From Clostridia bacterium (GTDB lineage Bacteria > Bacillota > Clostridia > Lachnospirales > Lachnospiraceae): a stretch of DNA of 42,521 bases. The position numbers were made by a program, and so were the translations under genes. The DNA lies in assembly GCA_003246295.1 (NCBI GenBank), contig QKAS01000067.1:1-42521 (forward strand). Direction: 5' to 3'. Positions 16,591 to 24,629 of the stretch are shown piece by piece. A model generated the notes under the pieces. That model saw only the letters and a list, made by a program, of their open reading frames with translations, was not told the DNA's origin and ran no database searches. Position 1 is the first letter of the stretch. Every line of letters starts with the position of its first letter.

Positions 16591-17103
16591 ATGAAATATC
16601 AGGTAATATATACAAGTAGTACAGGAAATACAGAAAAAATGGCAAAGGCAATGTTTGCAGCGATTCCTGGACTTGATAAGGATATAGTAAGATTTGAAGA
16701 AGGTATGTTACCCGAAGATGCTGATATTTACTTTATAGGATTCGGTATACATAAGGGAACTTGTTCCATGCAGCTGCTTGACTTTATGTCAGAGCTTCAT
16801 CATAAGAAAATCATTTTATTTGGTACATGTGGTCTGGGATCGGATGAAGAATACTATAAATGTCTTGAAGATGATGTGAAAGCATGGATTGCAGATGATA
16901 GTGAATGTATTGGATGTTTTATGTGTCAGGGGAAAATGCCAATCAGTGTCAGAAATAAGTATATGGATATGATGGGGCAAGGGAATGACGAAAAAATCGA
17001 AAAGATGATTCGAAATTTTGATAAAGCCATGACGCATCCTGATGAAAGTGATCTGAGAAATGCGGTTGCATTTGTTGAAGGAATGATTAGAAAATTAGAA
17101 TAG
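16591..17103 (+). CDS. Flavodoxin-like protein with a cysteine triplet
   Basis: A 170-aa cytoplasmic flavodoxin-fold protein. The phosphate-binding loop SSTGNTEKMA (residues 9-18) and the FGTCGLGS loop indicate FMN binding. An unusual C-x2-C-x2-C run (CIGCFMC, near 106-112) is followed by QGKM. Similar single-domain flavodoxins act as electron carriers for flavin enzymes in gut Clostridia, but the partner cannot be told. It is followed after 21 nt by glcK; both share a promoter with a palindromic spacer. No Fe-S cluster is claimed, since only three cysteines lie together. Confidence 0.8.
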   Translation: MKYQVIYTSSTGNTEKMAKAMFAAIPGLDKDIVRFEEGMLPEDADIYFIGFGIHKGTCSMQLLDFMSELHHKKIILFGTCGLGSDEEYYKCLEDDVKAWIADDSECIGCFMCQGKMPISVRNKYMDMMGQGNDEKIEKMIRNFDKAMTHPDESDLRNAVAFVEGMIRKLE

Positions 17104-17124
17104 AGAGCAGAAGGAGAAAAGAGT

Positions 17125-18072
17125 ATGTATCGTATCGGCGTTGATTTGGGAGGAACAAATATCAAGGCGGGAATTATGGATGAATCCTATCAGATCCTGC
17201 TAAAGGATTCTGTACCAACAGGTTCAGAAAGAGGATTTGAGGCTATTGTAAAAGATATGGCAGCCCTTGTTCTTGATTTACTGAAAAGACAGTCAATTTC
17301 AGATGATGAAGTAATTGGTGTGGGAATTGGAAGTCCTGGAAGTATTGACTCCGCAACCGGTGTTGTAGCATATTCAAACAATTTGAACTGGCATGATGCT
17401 CCGCTGGCAGATGAGCTTATGAAACTACTTCCTTTTAAGGTAAGAGTATCAAATGATGCCAACTGTGCTGCTCTTGGTGAAGTAAAAGCTGGTGCTGCCA
17501 AAAATATTAACAATGCTGTTTTATTAACGTTAGGAACAGGCGTTGGTGGTGGAATTGTTTCAGAAGGCAAAATTTTTGAAGGTGGACATGCGGGAGGTGC
17601 TGAACTTGGGCACACAATGCTTGTACGTGGCGGTGCTGCATGTACATGTGGCAGAATGGGATGTCTTGAAGCATATGCATCTGCAACGGCGTTGATCAGA
17701 CAGACAAAAGAAGCAGCAATGCAGGATCCTTCTTCAAAAATCCATGAAATCTGCCAGGGTGATTTAAGTAAAGTAGATGGAAAGACAGCATTTCTTGCAA
17801 AAGAAATGGGTGATGCTACAGGCACGAAAGTGGTAGCAGAATATATTGGATATCTGAGTGACGGTATTGTTGATTTTATTAATATATTCAGACCAGACGT
17901 GATATTACTGAGTGGTGGAATCTGTAATGAAGGCAAAAATCTGACTGATCCGGTCAATGAACTTGTTAAGAAAAACTGTTATGCAAATAACTTTAATTTT
18001 ATTCCAAAAGTTGAGACAGCAATTCTTGGTAATAATGCCGGAATGATCGGTGCAGCAGCACTGGTGGATTAA
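17125..18072 (+). CDS. glcK: ROK-family glucokinase
   Basis: Phosphorylates glucose with ATP in the cytoplasm. The 315-aa protein begins with the ATP-binding GVDLGGTNIKAG, has the catalytic SNDANCAALGE region, TLGTGVGGG, the ELGH zinc/substrate site and the ROK zinc motif CTCGRMGCLE. The length and motifs are normal for GlcK of Firmicutes. No helix-turn-helix domain is present, so it is a kinase and not a ROK repressor. It lies 21 nt after the flavodoxin gene and ends before a strong terminator. Confidence 0.94.
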   Translation: MYRIGVDLGGTNIKAGIMDESYQILLKDSVPTGSERGFEAIVKDMAALVLDLLKRQSISDDEVIGVGIGSPGSIDSATGVVAYSNNLNWHDAPLADELMKLLPFKVRVSNDANCAALGEVKAGAAKNINNAVLLTLGTGVGGGIVSEGKIFEGGHAGGAELGHTMLVRGGAACTCGRMGCLEAYASATALIRQTKEAAMQDPSSKIHEICQGDLSKVDGKTAFLAKEMGDATGTKVVAEYIGYLSDGIVDFINIFRPDVILLSGGICNEGKNLTDPVNELVKKNCYANNFNFIPKVETAILGNNAGMIGAAALVD

Positions 18073-18090
18073 TAGATTTATTTGACAGAG

Positions 18091-18129
18091 ACTGCATTTC
18101 AATTTATAATATGAAATGCAGTTTTTTTA
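18091..18129 (+). terminator. glcK terminator
   Basis: ACTGCATTTC (18091-18100) pairs perfectly with GAAATGCAGT (18113-18122), followed by seven T. Confidence 0.92.
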
Positions 18130-18181
18130 TGATATTTAGTTAAGAATATATTATTTTTTTATAGAAATCGGAGGATTTATA

Positions 18182-20818
18182 GTGAAGGCGTATGGAGTAA
18201 ATGAACTGAGAAAAATGTTTCTGGAATATTTCGAAAGCAAGGACCATCTGGCAATGAATAGTTTTTCTCTTGTTCCCCACAATGATAACAGTCTTTTACT
18301 GATCAATTCTGGAATGGCACCTTTAAAACCTTATTTTACAGGACAAGAAATTCCACCAAGAAAACGCGTGACGACTTGCCAGAAATGTATCAGAACAGGT
18401 GATATTGAGAATGTTGGAAAAACAGCAAGACATGGAACCTTTTTTGAAATGCTTGGAAACTTCTCTTTTGGAGATTATTTTAAGTCTGAAGCAATTGCCT
18501 GGACATGGGAGTTTTTAACAGAGGTTGTAGGTCTGGAAGCTGACAGATTATATCCATCCGTTTACGAAAATGATGATGAAGCTTTTGAAATCTGGAACAA
18601 AGAAATAGGAATTCCAGCGGAACGAATTTTCCGTTTTGGCAAAGCAGATAATTTCTGGGAGCATGGTTCAGGTCCGTGTGGTCCGTGTTCAGAAGTGTAT
18701 TATGACAGAGGAGAAAAATATGGATGTGACAGACCGGACTGTACTGTGGGTTGTGACTGTGACAGATATATGGAAATCTGGAATAATGTATTCACTCAAT
18801 TCTCTAGCGATGGAAATGGCAATTATGAAGAATTGACACAAAAAAATATTGATACAGGAATGGGATTGGAACGTCTTGCTGCAGCAGTACAGGATGTAGA
18901 TTCTATTTTTGATGTTGATACCGTAAAAGCACTTCGAGATAAAGTATGTGAAATCTCGGGTGTAACATACAAAGTGTATGAAATTCAAGATATTTCCATT
19001 CGTTTGATTACAGATCATATCCGTTCAGCTACATTTATGATATCCGATGGTATTATGCCGACAAATGAAGGAAGAGGCTATGTATTAAGAAGAATTATAA
19101 GAAGAGCTGCCAGACATGGAAGATTACTTGGTATTAAAGGGACATTCCTTGCCAAGCTAAGTGAAACTGTTATTATGGAGTCAAAAGATGGCTATCCTGA
19201 ACTGGATGAGAAAAAGGATTTCATATTTAATGTACTGACACAGGAAGAAAACAAATTTGATAAAACAATCGATCAGGGTCTTTCTATTTTGTCTGAATTG
19301 ATTGAAAAAGCTGAAATAGATAAAAATAAAGTACTGGCAGGAGAAGATGCTTTTAAACTTTATGATACTTATGGATTCCCAATTGATCTGACAAAAGAGA
19401 TTTTGGAAGAAAAAGATATGACGGTTGACGAAGAAGGCTTTAAATCCTGTATGCAGGAACAAAAGGAAAAAGCAAGAGCAGCCAGAAAAGTAACAAACTA
19501 TATGGGTGCTGATGTGACGGTATATGAAGAAATTGATCCGGGCATTACAACAGAATTTGTAGGATATGATAGTCTTACCGCGAAATCAGTTATCTCTGTT
19601 ATGACTACAGATACTGAAATTACTGATGCGCTGACAGAAGGCGAAGTTGGAACAATTATAGTTGACCAGACTCCGTTTTATGCAACGATGGGTGGACAAA
19701 ATGCAGATGCTGGAAGAATTACAACAGCAGATGGAGAATTTGTCGTAGAAGATACGATTAAACTTCTGGGTGGTAAAATAGGGCACGTAGGACATGTTGT
19801 TAAGGGTATGCTTAAAAAAGGTGATAAAGTTCTTCTTGCTGTAGATGAGAAAAGAAGAAGTGATACATGTAAAAACCATAGTGCAACTCATTTGTTACAA
19901 AAAGCGCTCAGAACAGTACTCGGAAGTCATGTAGAGCAGGCAGGCTCTTTTGTTGATGGGGATAGACTTCGCTTTGATTTTAGCCATTTTTCAGCATTAT
20001 CTAAAGAAGAAATTGAAAAAGTGGAATCTATTGTAAATAATCAGATTGCAGCAAGCCTTCCGGTTGTGACACAGGTCATGACAATTGAAGAAGCTAAGAA
20101 ATCAGGCGCAATGGCACTTTTTGGTGAAAAGTATGGTGAAACCGTCAGAGTAGTAAAAATGGGAGAATTCTCTACAGAACTTTGTGGAGGAACACATGTT
20201 AATAATACTGGAAGTATTACTTCTTTTAAAATTTTATCCGAAAGCGGTGTCGCAGCAGGTGTGAGAAGAATAGAAGCACTGACAGGCAATGGTGTAGCGC
20301 AGTACTATAAAGGGATTGAAGAAACACTGATGGAAGCGGCAAGAGCACTCAAAACGAGTCCGGCGAATCTTGTGGAAAAAATCGAACACCTTCATGCTGA
20401 AATGAAATCACTTCAGAGTGAAAATGAATCACTTAAGAGTAAGGCGGCAAAAGATTCTCTTGGGGATGTTATGAGTCAGATGAAAGAAATTAAAGGTGTC
20501 AGATATATTGCGGCAAGAGCTGATGGCGTCGATATGAACGGCTTAAGAGATCTTGGAGACCAACTAAAGACTAAGATTACTGAAGGGGTTGTTGTTCTGG
20601 TATCTGAGGCTGATGGAAAAGTAAATCTGATTGCTATGGCAACAGATCAGGCAATGGAAAAAGGTGCGCACGCAGGAAATCTTATTAAGGGAATTGCAGG
20701 CCTAGTTGGTGGTGGCGGCGGTGGTCGTCCTAACATGGCACAGGCTGGTGGAAAAGATCCAGCAGGAATTGATCAGGCAATTGCACAAGTGAGTGTTGTT
20801 TTAGAATCACAACTATAA
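18182..20818 (+). CDS. alaS: Alanyl-tRNA synthetase
   Basis: Charges tRNA-Ala and edits mischarged product. The 878-aa length is typical. Visible parts: the class II catalytic domain (MAPLKPYFTGQE, ENVGKTARHGTFFEMLGNFSFGDYF), the tRNA-recognition region, the editing domain with NHSATHLLQKALR and the CGGTH zinc site, a coiled-coil segment and the C-Ala domain with a glycine-rich GGGGGGRPNMAQAGG loop. It starts with GTG, preceded by GGAGGA. No T-box is seen in the 100 nt upstream, which are mainly the glcK terminator. Confidence 0.98.
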   Translation: MKAYGVNELRKMFLEYFESKDHLAMNSFSLVPHNDNSLLLINSGMAPLKPYFTGQEIPPRKRVTTCQKCIRTGDIENVGKTARHGTFFEMLGNFSFGDYFKSEAIAWTWEFLTEVVGLEADRLYPSVYENDDEAFEIWNKEIGIPAERIFRFGKADNFWEHGSGPCGPCSEVYYDRGEKYGCDRPDCTVGCDCDRYMEIWNNVFTQFSSDGNGNYEELTQKNIDTGMGLERLAAAVQDVDSIFDVDTVKALRDKVCEISGVTYKVYEIQDISIRLITDHIRSATFMISDGIMPTNEGRGYVLRRIIRRAARHGRLLGIKGTFLAKLSETVIMESKDGYPELDEKKDFIFNVLTQEENKFDKTIDQGLSILSELIEKAEIDKNKVLAGEDAFKLYDTYGFPIDLTKEILEEKDMTVDEEGFKSCMQEQKEKARAARKVTNYMGADVTVYEEIDPGITTEFVGYDSLTAKSVISVMTTDTEITDALTEGEVGTIIVDQTPFYATMGGQNADAGRITTADGEFVVEDTIKLLGGKIGHVGHVVKGMLKKGDKVLLAVDEKRRSDTCKNHSATHLLQKALRTVLGSHVEQAGSFVDGDRLRFDFSHFSALSKEEIEKVESIVNNQIAASLPVVTQVMTIEEAKKSGAMALFGEKYGETVRVVKMGEFSTELCGGTHVNNTGSITSFKILSESGVAAGVRRIEALTGNGVAQYYKGIEETLMEAARALKTSPANLVEKIEHLHAEMKSLQSENESLKSKAAKDSLGDVMSQMKEIKGVRYIAARADGVDMNGLRDLGDQLKTKITEGVVVLVSEADGKVNLIAMATDQAMEKGAHAGNLIKGIAGLVGGGGGGRPNMAQAGGKDPAGIDQAIAQVSVVLESQL

Positions 20819-20844
20819 GTGAATTGATGAGAATTTTTTCAACG

Positions 20845-20894
20845 ATACCATAAATTTTAGCAAAAGTAGTTGACGTATGTATAGTTTATGGTAT
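20845..20894. repeat. Inverted repeat flanking the rpsU promoter core
   Basis: ATACCATAAA (20845-20854) and TTTATGGTAT (20885-20894) are perfect 10-bp reverse complements about 30 bp apart. The right arm overlaps the first bases of the rpsU -10 box. They could be paired operator half-sites. Confidence 0.4.
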
Positions 20895-20897
20895 AAT
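20870..20897 (+). promoter_or_regulatory. rpsU promoter
   Basis: TTGACG (20870-20875) and TATAAT (20892-20897) are 16 bp apart, a strong vegetative promoter. Transcription would start near 20904, giving an mRNA leader of about 110 nt. Confidence 0.82.
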
Positions 20898-20902
20898 ACT
20901 AT

Positions 20903-20980
20903 TTGTGCAATCAAGAATTTCTGTTCATAAATTGAATTAAAATTCTTTATAAAATACCCGAACAGTCGTATGGTGCACAA
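20903..20980 (+). promoter_or_regulatory. Possible structured leader of the rpsU mRNA
   Basis: The outer arms TTGTGCA (20903-20909) and TGCACAA (20974-20980) enclose a second stem, AAGAATTT (20913-20920) with AAATTCTT (20940-20947). Nested pairing starting at the predicted transcript end is the layout of many ribosomal-protein leaders. No known riboswitch or leader family is recognised. Prediction by eye. Confidence 0.35.
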
Positions 20981-21013
20981 TATAGGACTGGAGGGGAGGT
21001 TAGGTGTGATCGT

Positions 21014-21190
21014 ATGTCAAATGTAATCGTTAAAGAAAACGAAACTTTGGACAGTGCATTACGTCGCTTCAAAAGAAGTTGTGCTAAAGCCGGAATCCAG
21101 CAGGAGATCCGTAAAAGAGAGCATTACGAAAAACCAAGCGTAAGACGTAAGAAAAAATCCGAAGCAGCAAGAAAACGTAAATATAACTAA
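21014..21190 (+). CDS. rpsU: 30S ribosomal protein S21 (bS21)
   Basis: A basic 58-aa ribosomal protein: [19 protein letters not shown] start, [20 protein letters not shown] middle and a lysine/arginine-rich end, all diagnostic of bS21. bS21 sits near the 3' end of 16S rRNA on the small subunit and affects initiation. The ATG at 21014 has AGGTG at 21002-21006; a stronger purine run (GGAGGGGAGG, 20990-20999) lies a little far upstream. It has its own promoter and a terminator 24 nt after its stop. Confidence 0.97.
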   Translation: MSNVIVKENETLDSALRRFKRSCAKAGIQQEIRKREHYEKPSVRRKKKSEAARKRKYN

Positions 21191-21213
21191 GTTTACTAAT
21201 GTATAACGAATGA

Positions 21214-21250
21214 AAAGTCCTTGGCCCTAATGACCGGGGACTTTCTATTT
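21214..21250 (+). terminator. rpsU terminator
   Basis: AAAGTCCTTGG (21214-21224) pairs with CCGGGGACTTT (21234-21244), with two G-U pairs and a 9-nt loop, followed by a T-rich stretch. It also shows that an upstream in-frame start codon at 21221 for the next gene is not real. Confidence 0.82.
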
Positions 21251-21286
21251 ATACATAATATGAGGGTTTACACAGGGGAAAACAAG

Positions 21287-21880
21287 ATGTGGACAAGTAG
21301 AATTTTAGGTGTAGAAATGTACCATCTGATTGGCTACTTTATCATTTACAGCATACTTGGATGGTTCGCAGAGTCAGTATATATGTCGTTTTGTAATAAG
21401 AAAGTAACAAACAGAGGATTTGTCACAAGTCCATTTTGCCCGATTTACGGGTTTGGAGGGCTTGGATGCGTTCTGATTTTAAGTCAGTTGAGTAATCATC
21501 CAATCAGACTTTATATTGCAGGCGCAGTTCTGGCAACCACATTTGAATTTCTTGTAGCAAAATTAATGTTGAAGATATTTGGCGAAGTATGGTGGGATTA
21601 TCATGACAAGCCATATAATTATCAGGGAATTGTATGCCTTGAAAGCACAGTGGCGTGGGGATTCTATGCGGTGTTTATAGTAAAGTTTTTAAATCATTAT
21701 ATTTTAAAACGAATGAATGAACTTTCTATGGAGTCTGGAATCTTTCTAATCAGAATCGTACTGGTTGTAGTCAGCATTGATTTTATGATTCATCTTTTGA
21801 TTGCATTAGGAATCAACATTAGAGTTTATAGAGACAGAGTACTCGAAAAATATGATAATTTTAAAGCAAGATGGTACTGA
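21287..21880 (+). CDS. CmpB-like membrane protein (putative ABC transporter permease family)
   Basis: An inner-membrane protein of 197 aa with about five hydrophobic segments. The start YHLIGYFIIYSILGWFAESVYMS, then TNRGFVTSPFCPIYGFG and the central GEVWWDYHDKPYN motif mark the family named putative ABC-transporter type IV (CmpB-like), whose real function is not established despite its name. No ATPase partner is nearby, so transport is doubtful. The ATG at 21287 follows AGGGG at about 10 nt. The stop codon lies inside the left arm of its terminator. Confidence 0.82.
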   Translation: MWTSRILGVEMYHLIGYFIIYSILGWFAESVYMSFCNKKVTNRGFVTSPFCPIYGFGGLGCVLILSQLSNHPIRLYIAGAVLATTFEFLVAKLMLKIFGEVWWDYHDKPYNYQGIVCLESTVAWGFYAVFIVKFLNHYILKRMNELSMESGIFLIRIVLVVVSIDFMIHLLIALGINIRVYRDRVLEKYDNFKARWY

Positions 21881-21902
21881 TTCTAAATCGGTACCTTTTT
21901 TG
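21873..21902 (+). terminator. Terminator overlapping the CmpB-like stop codon
   Basis: GGTACTGAT (21873-21881) pairs with ATCGGTACC (21887-21895), with one G-U pair and a 5-nt loop, then six T. The stop codon TGA is in the left arm. Confidence 0.85.
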
Positions 21903-21915
21903 TTTTGTCTAGATA

Positions 21916-21924
21916 TGTTATACT
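21916..21924 (+). promoter_or_regulatory. Extended -10 promoter before the phosphoesterase-scpAB unit
   Basis: TG-T-TATACT (21916-21924) is an extended -10 directly after the preceding terminator; no good -35 is present. Transcription would begin about 25 nt before the start codon at 21956. Confidence 0.5.
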
Positions 21925-21955
21925 GTAGTTCGAATGAAAAAAAAGGATGAATACT

Positions 21956-22774
21956 ATGTTTGGTAAAAACAAATACATTACAGTCTGTTATACTGTAGAA
22001 TCTGATTTGCTAAAAAAAGATTTTAAAATAGCATTTTTAACAGATCTTCATAATAGAACGTACGGAAAAGGAAATGAACAAATCTATCAGGACATCTGCA
22101 TGCAGAATCCAGATGCAGTATTGATAGCTGGTGATATGATTACTGCAAGAGATACAGAAAATCCAGAGAGTACAATTGCACTTTTGATAAAAATTGCTTC
22201 TGAATTTCCGGTATGGTATGCCTTTGGCAATCATGAGAGTAAGATGAAATTTCATCCTGAAATATATGGCAGACAGTATGAAATTTTTTATAGATCATTG
22301 GAACAGGCAGGTGTTCGTTTTTTATTGAATAAAAGTGAATTTTTGGAAGATTGGAATATTATGTTATCCGGCCTTGAAATTTCAGGAAAGTATTATTCTA
22401 AAACAAAAAAGAATAAAATGGATCAACAATATCTGGAACATTTATTAGATTCAGATAGGGAAGACGAGAAAGATAAGAAGGATAAGAAGGCATTTAACCT
22501 GTTACTGGCACATAATCCTGAATATTTTAAACAATATGCCGAATGGGGAGCCAATCTGGTTTTATCCGGACATATCCATGGAGGCATGATCAGATTTGGT
22601 AAACTAGGTGGTTTCATTTCACCGTCATTCCGTTTGTTTCCCTATTATGATGGAGGCAGATACGATTATAAGAAGGCAACAATGATTCTAAGCAGGGGAT
22701 TAGGCATGCATACAATACCTATTAGAATTGCAAACCCTTGTGAGTTGGTTATCATTAATTTATGTAAGAAGTGA
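21956..22774 (+). CDS. Calcineurin-like metallophosphoesterase
   Basis: A 272-aa hydrolase with the full metallophosphoesterase set: TDLHN (D-x-H), AGDM, FGNHE, LAHNPEY and GHIHGG, which hold two metal ions. It resembles the YaeI/YkuE branch, whose members act on phosphodiesters at the membrane, but a signal or TM helix at the N-terminus is not obvious here. The substrate is unknown. The ATG at 21956 follows AAAAGGA by 8 nt; the ATG at 21947 overlaps the ribosome binding site. Only 9 nt separate it from scpA, so it is translated from the same message. Confidence 0.88.
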   Translation: MFGKNKYITVCYTVESDLLKKDFKIAFLTDLHNRTYGKGNEQIYQDICMQNPDAVLIAGDMITARDTENPESTIALLIKIASEFPVWYAFGNHESKMKFHPEIYGRQYEIFYRSLEQAGVRFLLNKSEFLEDWNIMLSGLEISGKYYSKTKKNKMDQQYLEHLLDSDREDEKDKKDKKAFNLLLAHNPEYFKQYAEWGANLVLSGHIHGGMIRFGKLGGFISPSFRLFPYYDGGRYDYKKATMILSRGLGMHTIPIRIANPCELVIINLCKK

Positions 22775-22783
22775 GGAAGAAAC

Positions 22784-23524
22784 ATGGCTATCCCGGTAAA
22801 ACTTGAGGTGTTTGAAGGACCGCTTGACCTTTTACTGCATTTGATTGATAAAAACAAAATAGATATTTATGATATACCCATTGTTGTCATAACAGAACAA
22901 TACTTAGATTATATAAAAAACATGAAAACAGATGACATGAATATTATGAGTGAGTTTCTTGTTATGGCAGCAACACTTCTAGATATTAAGTGCAGAATGC
23001 TTCTGCCAAAAGAAATCAATGAAGATGGTGAAGAGGAAGATCCACGTTCGGAACTTGTTCAGAAATTATTAGAATATAAAATTTATAAATATATGTCGTT
23101 TGAGCTTAAAGATAGATTACTTGACTCAGAAAAATTATTATTTAAAAGAGCTACATTGCCAAAAGAAGTTGAAAATTATAGACATCCAGTGGATTATGAT
23201 GATTTAATACAGGACTTAAATCTCTCAAAATTGCATGAGATATTTAAATCTATCGTTAAAAAACAGGAAGACAAAATTGACCCGATTAGAAGCAAATTTG
23301 GTAAGCTTGAAAAAGATGAAGTAAATATGGATCAGAAAATGTCATATGTAGAACAATACATTTTAAGTAATAAACGATTTAGTTTTCGTGCATTGCTTGA
23401 GAAACAATGCGGAAAAATGGAAGTAATAGTTACTTTTTTGGTTATATTGGAACTTATGAAGGTGGGTAAGATTCATATACAGCAGGATGATATTTTTGAA
23501 GATATTATTATAACGACGGCATAG
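22784..23524 (+). CDS. scpA: Segregation and condensation protein A
   Basis: Kleisin subunit of the SMC-ScpAB chromosome condensation complex. The 246-aa length is usual. The N-terminal helical domain with VFEGPLDLLLHLIDKNKIDIYDIPI binds the SMC neck; MAATLLDIKCRMLLP is the next conserved helix; the C-terminal winged helix (about 180-245) binds the SMC cap. GTGAGGA precedes the start. scpB follows after 14 nt. Confidence 0.97.
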   Translation: MAIPVKLEVFEGPLDLLLHLIDKNKIDIYDIPIVVITEQYLDYIKNMKTDDMNIMSEFLVMAATLLDIKCRMLLPKEINEDGEEEDPRSELVQKLLEYKIYKYMSFELKDRLLDSEKLLFKRATLPKEVENYRHPVDYDDLIQDLNLSKLHEIFKSIVKKQEDKIDPIRSKFGKLEKDEVNMDQKMSYVEQYILSNKRFSFRALLEKQCGKMEVIVTFLVILELMKVGKIHIQQDDIFEDIIITTA

Positions 23525-23538
23525 ACTAGAGGGGACTT

Positions 23539-24108
23539 ATGGAAAGAGTAAAAGCAGAAGCAGTAATTGAAGCAATCCTGTTTACAATGGGAGAATCAGT
23601 AGAAGGAAACAGACTGGCAGATGTTATTGAAGAAGATCTGAAAACGACGAAAGAGATTATAAAAGAACTTTCAGATAAATATGAAAATGAGAACAGAGGA
23701 ATTGCCATTATTGAACTGGATGGTGCATACCAGATGTGCACAAAAGGTGAGATGTATGAATATCTGATTAAAATTGCGAAAGCACCAAGAAAATATGTTT
23801 TAACAGAAACAGTCCTTGAAACACTATCGATTATTGCATATAAACAGCCAATAACCAGACTGGAAATTGAGAAAATAAGAGGGGTAAGCTGCGATCATGC
23901 AGTGAACAAATTGATTGAACTGGATCTGATCAAAGAATTAGGACGGTTAGATGCCCCAGGCAGGCCATTGTTATTTGGTACGACAGAACAGTTCTTGAGA
24001 AGTTTTGGGGTGAAGTCACTGGAAGATCTTCCGGAGCTTAATTCTGAGCAACTGGAAGATTTTAAAGAACAGGCAGAAGAAGAGATTCAATTAAAACTTG
24101 ATATATAA
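23539..24108 (+). CDS. scpB: Segregation and condensation protein B
   Basis: Winged-helix dimer that binds the middle of ScpA in the SMC complex. The 189-aa protein shows the family's EAILFTMGESV start, the conserved LSIIAYKQPITRLEIEKIRGV helix-turn-helix region and GRLDAPGRPLLFGTT. The length is standard. It is coupled to scpA; a cupin gene follows after 28 nt and probably shares the message. Confidence 0.97.
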   Translation: MERVKAEAVIEAILFTMGESVEGNRLADVIEEDLKTTKEIIKELSDKYENENRGIAIIELDGAYQMCTKGEMYEYLIKIAKAPRKYVLTETVLETLSIIAYKQPITRLEIEKIRGVSCDHAVNKLIELDLIKELGRLDAPGRPLLFGTTEQFLRSFGVKSLEDLPELNSEQLEDFKEQAEEEIQLKLDI

Positions 24109-24136
24109 TTCTATCAACAGAAAACAGGAGGTTATT

Positions 24137-24469
24137 ATGGATGGTAAAATGAAGAATATTACAAAAAGTGAAGTGCATGTTTTGAAAAATCTTGTAACTT
24201 ACATGGAGCACCAGGTAGTCAGCAAAACGCTTGTACAAAATGAAAATGTCAGTATTACTTTATTCGCATTTGATCAAGGAGAAGAAATCAGCGCACATGA
24301 GTCAAATGGAGATGCCATGGTGGTATGCCTGGATGGTGTTGGTGAAGTAACGATTCAAGATACTAAGTATAGATTGGAAGAGGGAATGAGTATTGTAATG
24401 CCCGCAAAACAACCTCATGCAGTCTTTGGTCTGGAACAGTTTAAAATGATGCTCACAGTTGTTTTTTAA
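24137..24469 (+). CDS. Small cupin-domain protein
   Basis: A single-domain cupin of 110 aa. The first cupin motif is degenerate (EISAHESNGDAMVVCLDGVGEV) but keeps a histidine, an acidic residue and the GxG turn; the second motif ends PAKQPHAV. Metal binding is likely through these histidines; the reaction or ligand is unknown. Small cupins of this type are widespread in Clostridia. The ATG at 24137 follows AGGAGG by 5 nt; an upstream ATG at 24098 overlaps scpB and lacks a ribosome binding site. It ends before a strong terminator. Confidence 0.88.
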   Translation: MDGKMKNITKSEVHVLKNLVTYMEHQVVSKTLVQNENVSITLFAFDQGEEISAHESNGDAMVVCLDGVGEVTIQDTKYRLEEGMSIVMPAKQPHAVFGLEQFKMMLTVVF

Positions 24470-24489
24470 TATAAGAGTTTTAGCAAAAG

Positions 24490-24526
24490 CTTTCTTATGC
24501 AGGGATCTGCATAGGGAAGTTTTTTC
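24490..24526 (+). terminator. Terminator of the scpAB-cupin unit
   Basis: CTTTCTTATGCAG (24490-24502) pairs with CTGCATAGGGAAG (24507-24519) through 13 bp with two G-U pairs and a 4-nt loop, then seven T. Confidence 0.93.
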
Positions 24527-24562
24527 ATTAGAAAACATTTCGCAATACCGGAGAAGTTTGTG

Positions 24563-24591
24563 TTGCTAGAAATGAAAAGCTGTGATAAAAT
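24563..24591 (+). promoter_or_regulatory. fabV promoter
   Basis: TTGCTA (24563-24568), a 17-bp spacer and the extended -10 TGA-TAAAAT (24583-24591) form a good promoter about 40 nt ahead of the fabV start. No FapR- or FabT-like palindrome was seen near it. Confidence 0.65.
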
Positions 24592-24629
24592 AACTTTGAT
24601 ATTCAAAGTAAAAACAGGAAGGTGTTATT

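Noticed and set aside
17190..17957. Long minus-strand open frame (255 codons) inside glcK
   Set aside because: It lies fully antisense to a certain glucokinase, its translation is Ser/Pro/Ile-rich with no family features, and no ribosome binding site was seen.
18073..18181. T-box riboswitch before alaS (and likewise before glyS)
   Set aside because: Only the glcK terminator and about 50 nt follow; there is no specifier stem and no T-box core sequence. The glyS gap is just 35 nt.
22460..22495. Short tandem repeat (GATAAGAAG units) in the phosphoesterase gene
   Set aside because: It is in frame and encodes a lysine/aspartate-rich loop; ordinary low-complexity coding sequence.
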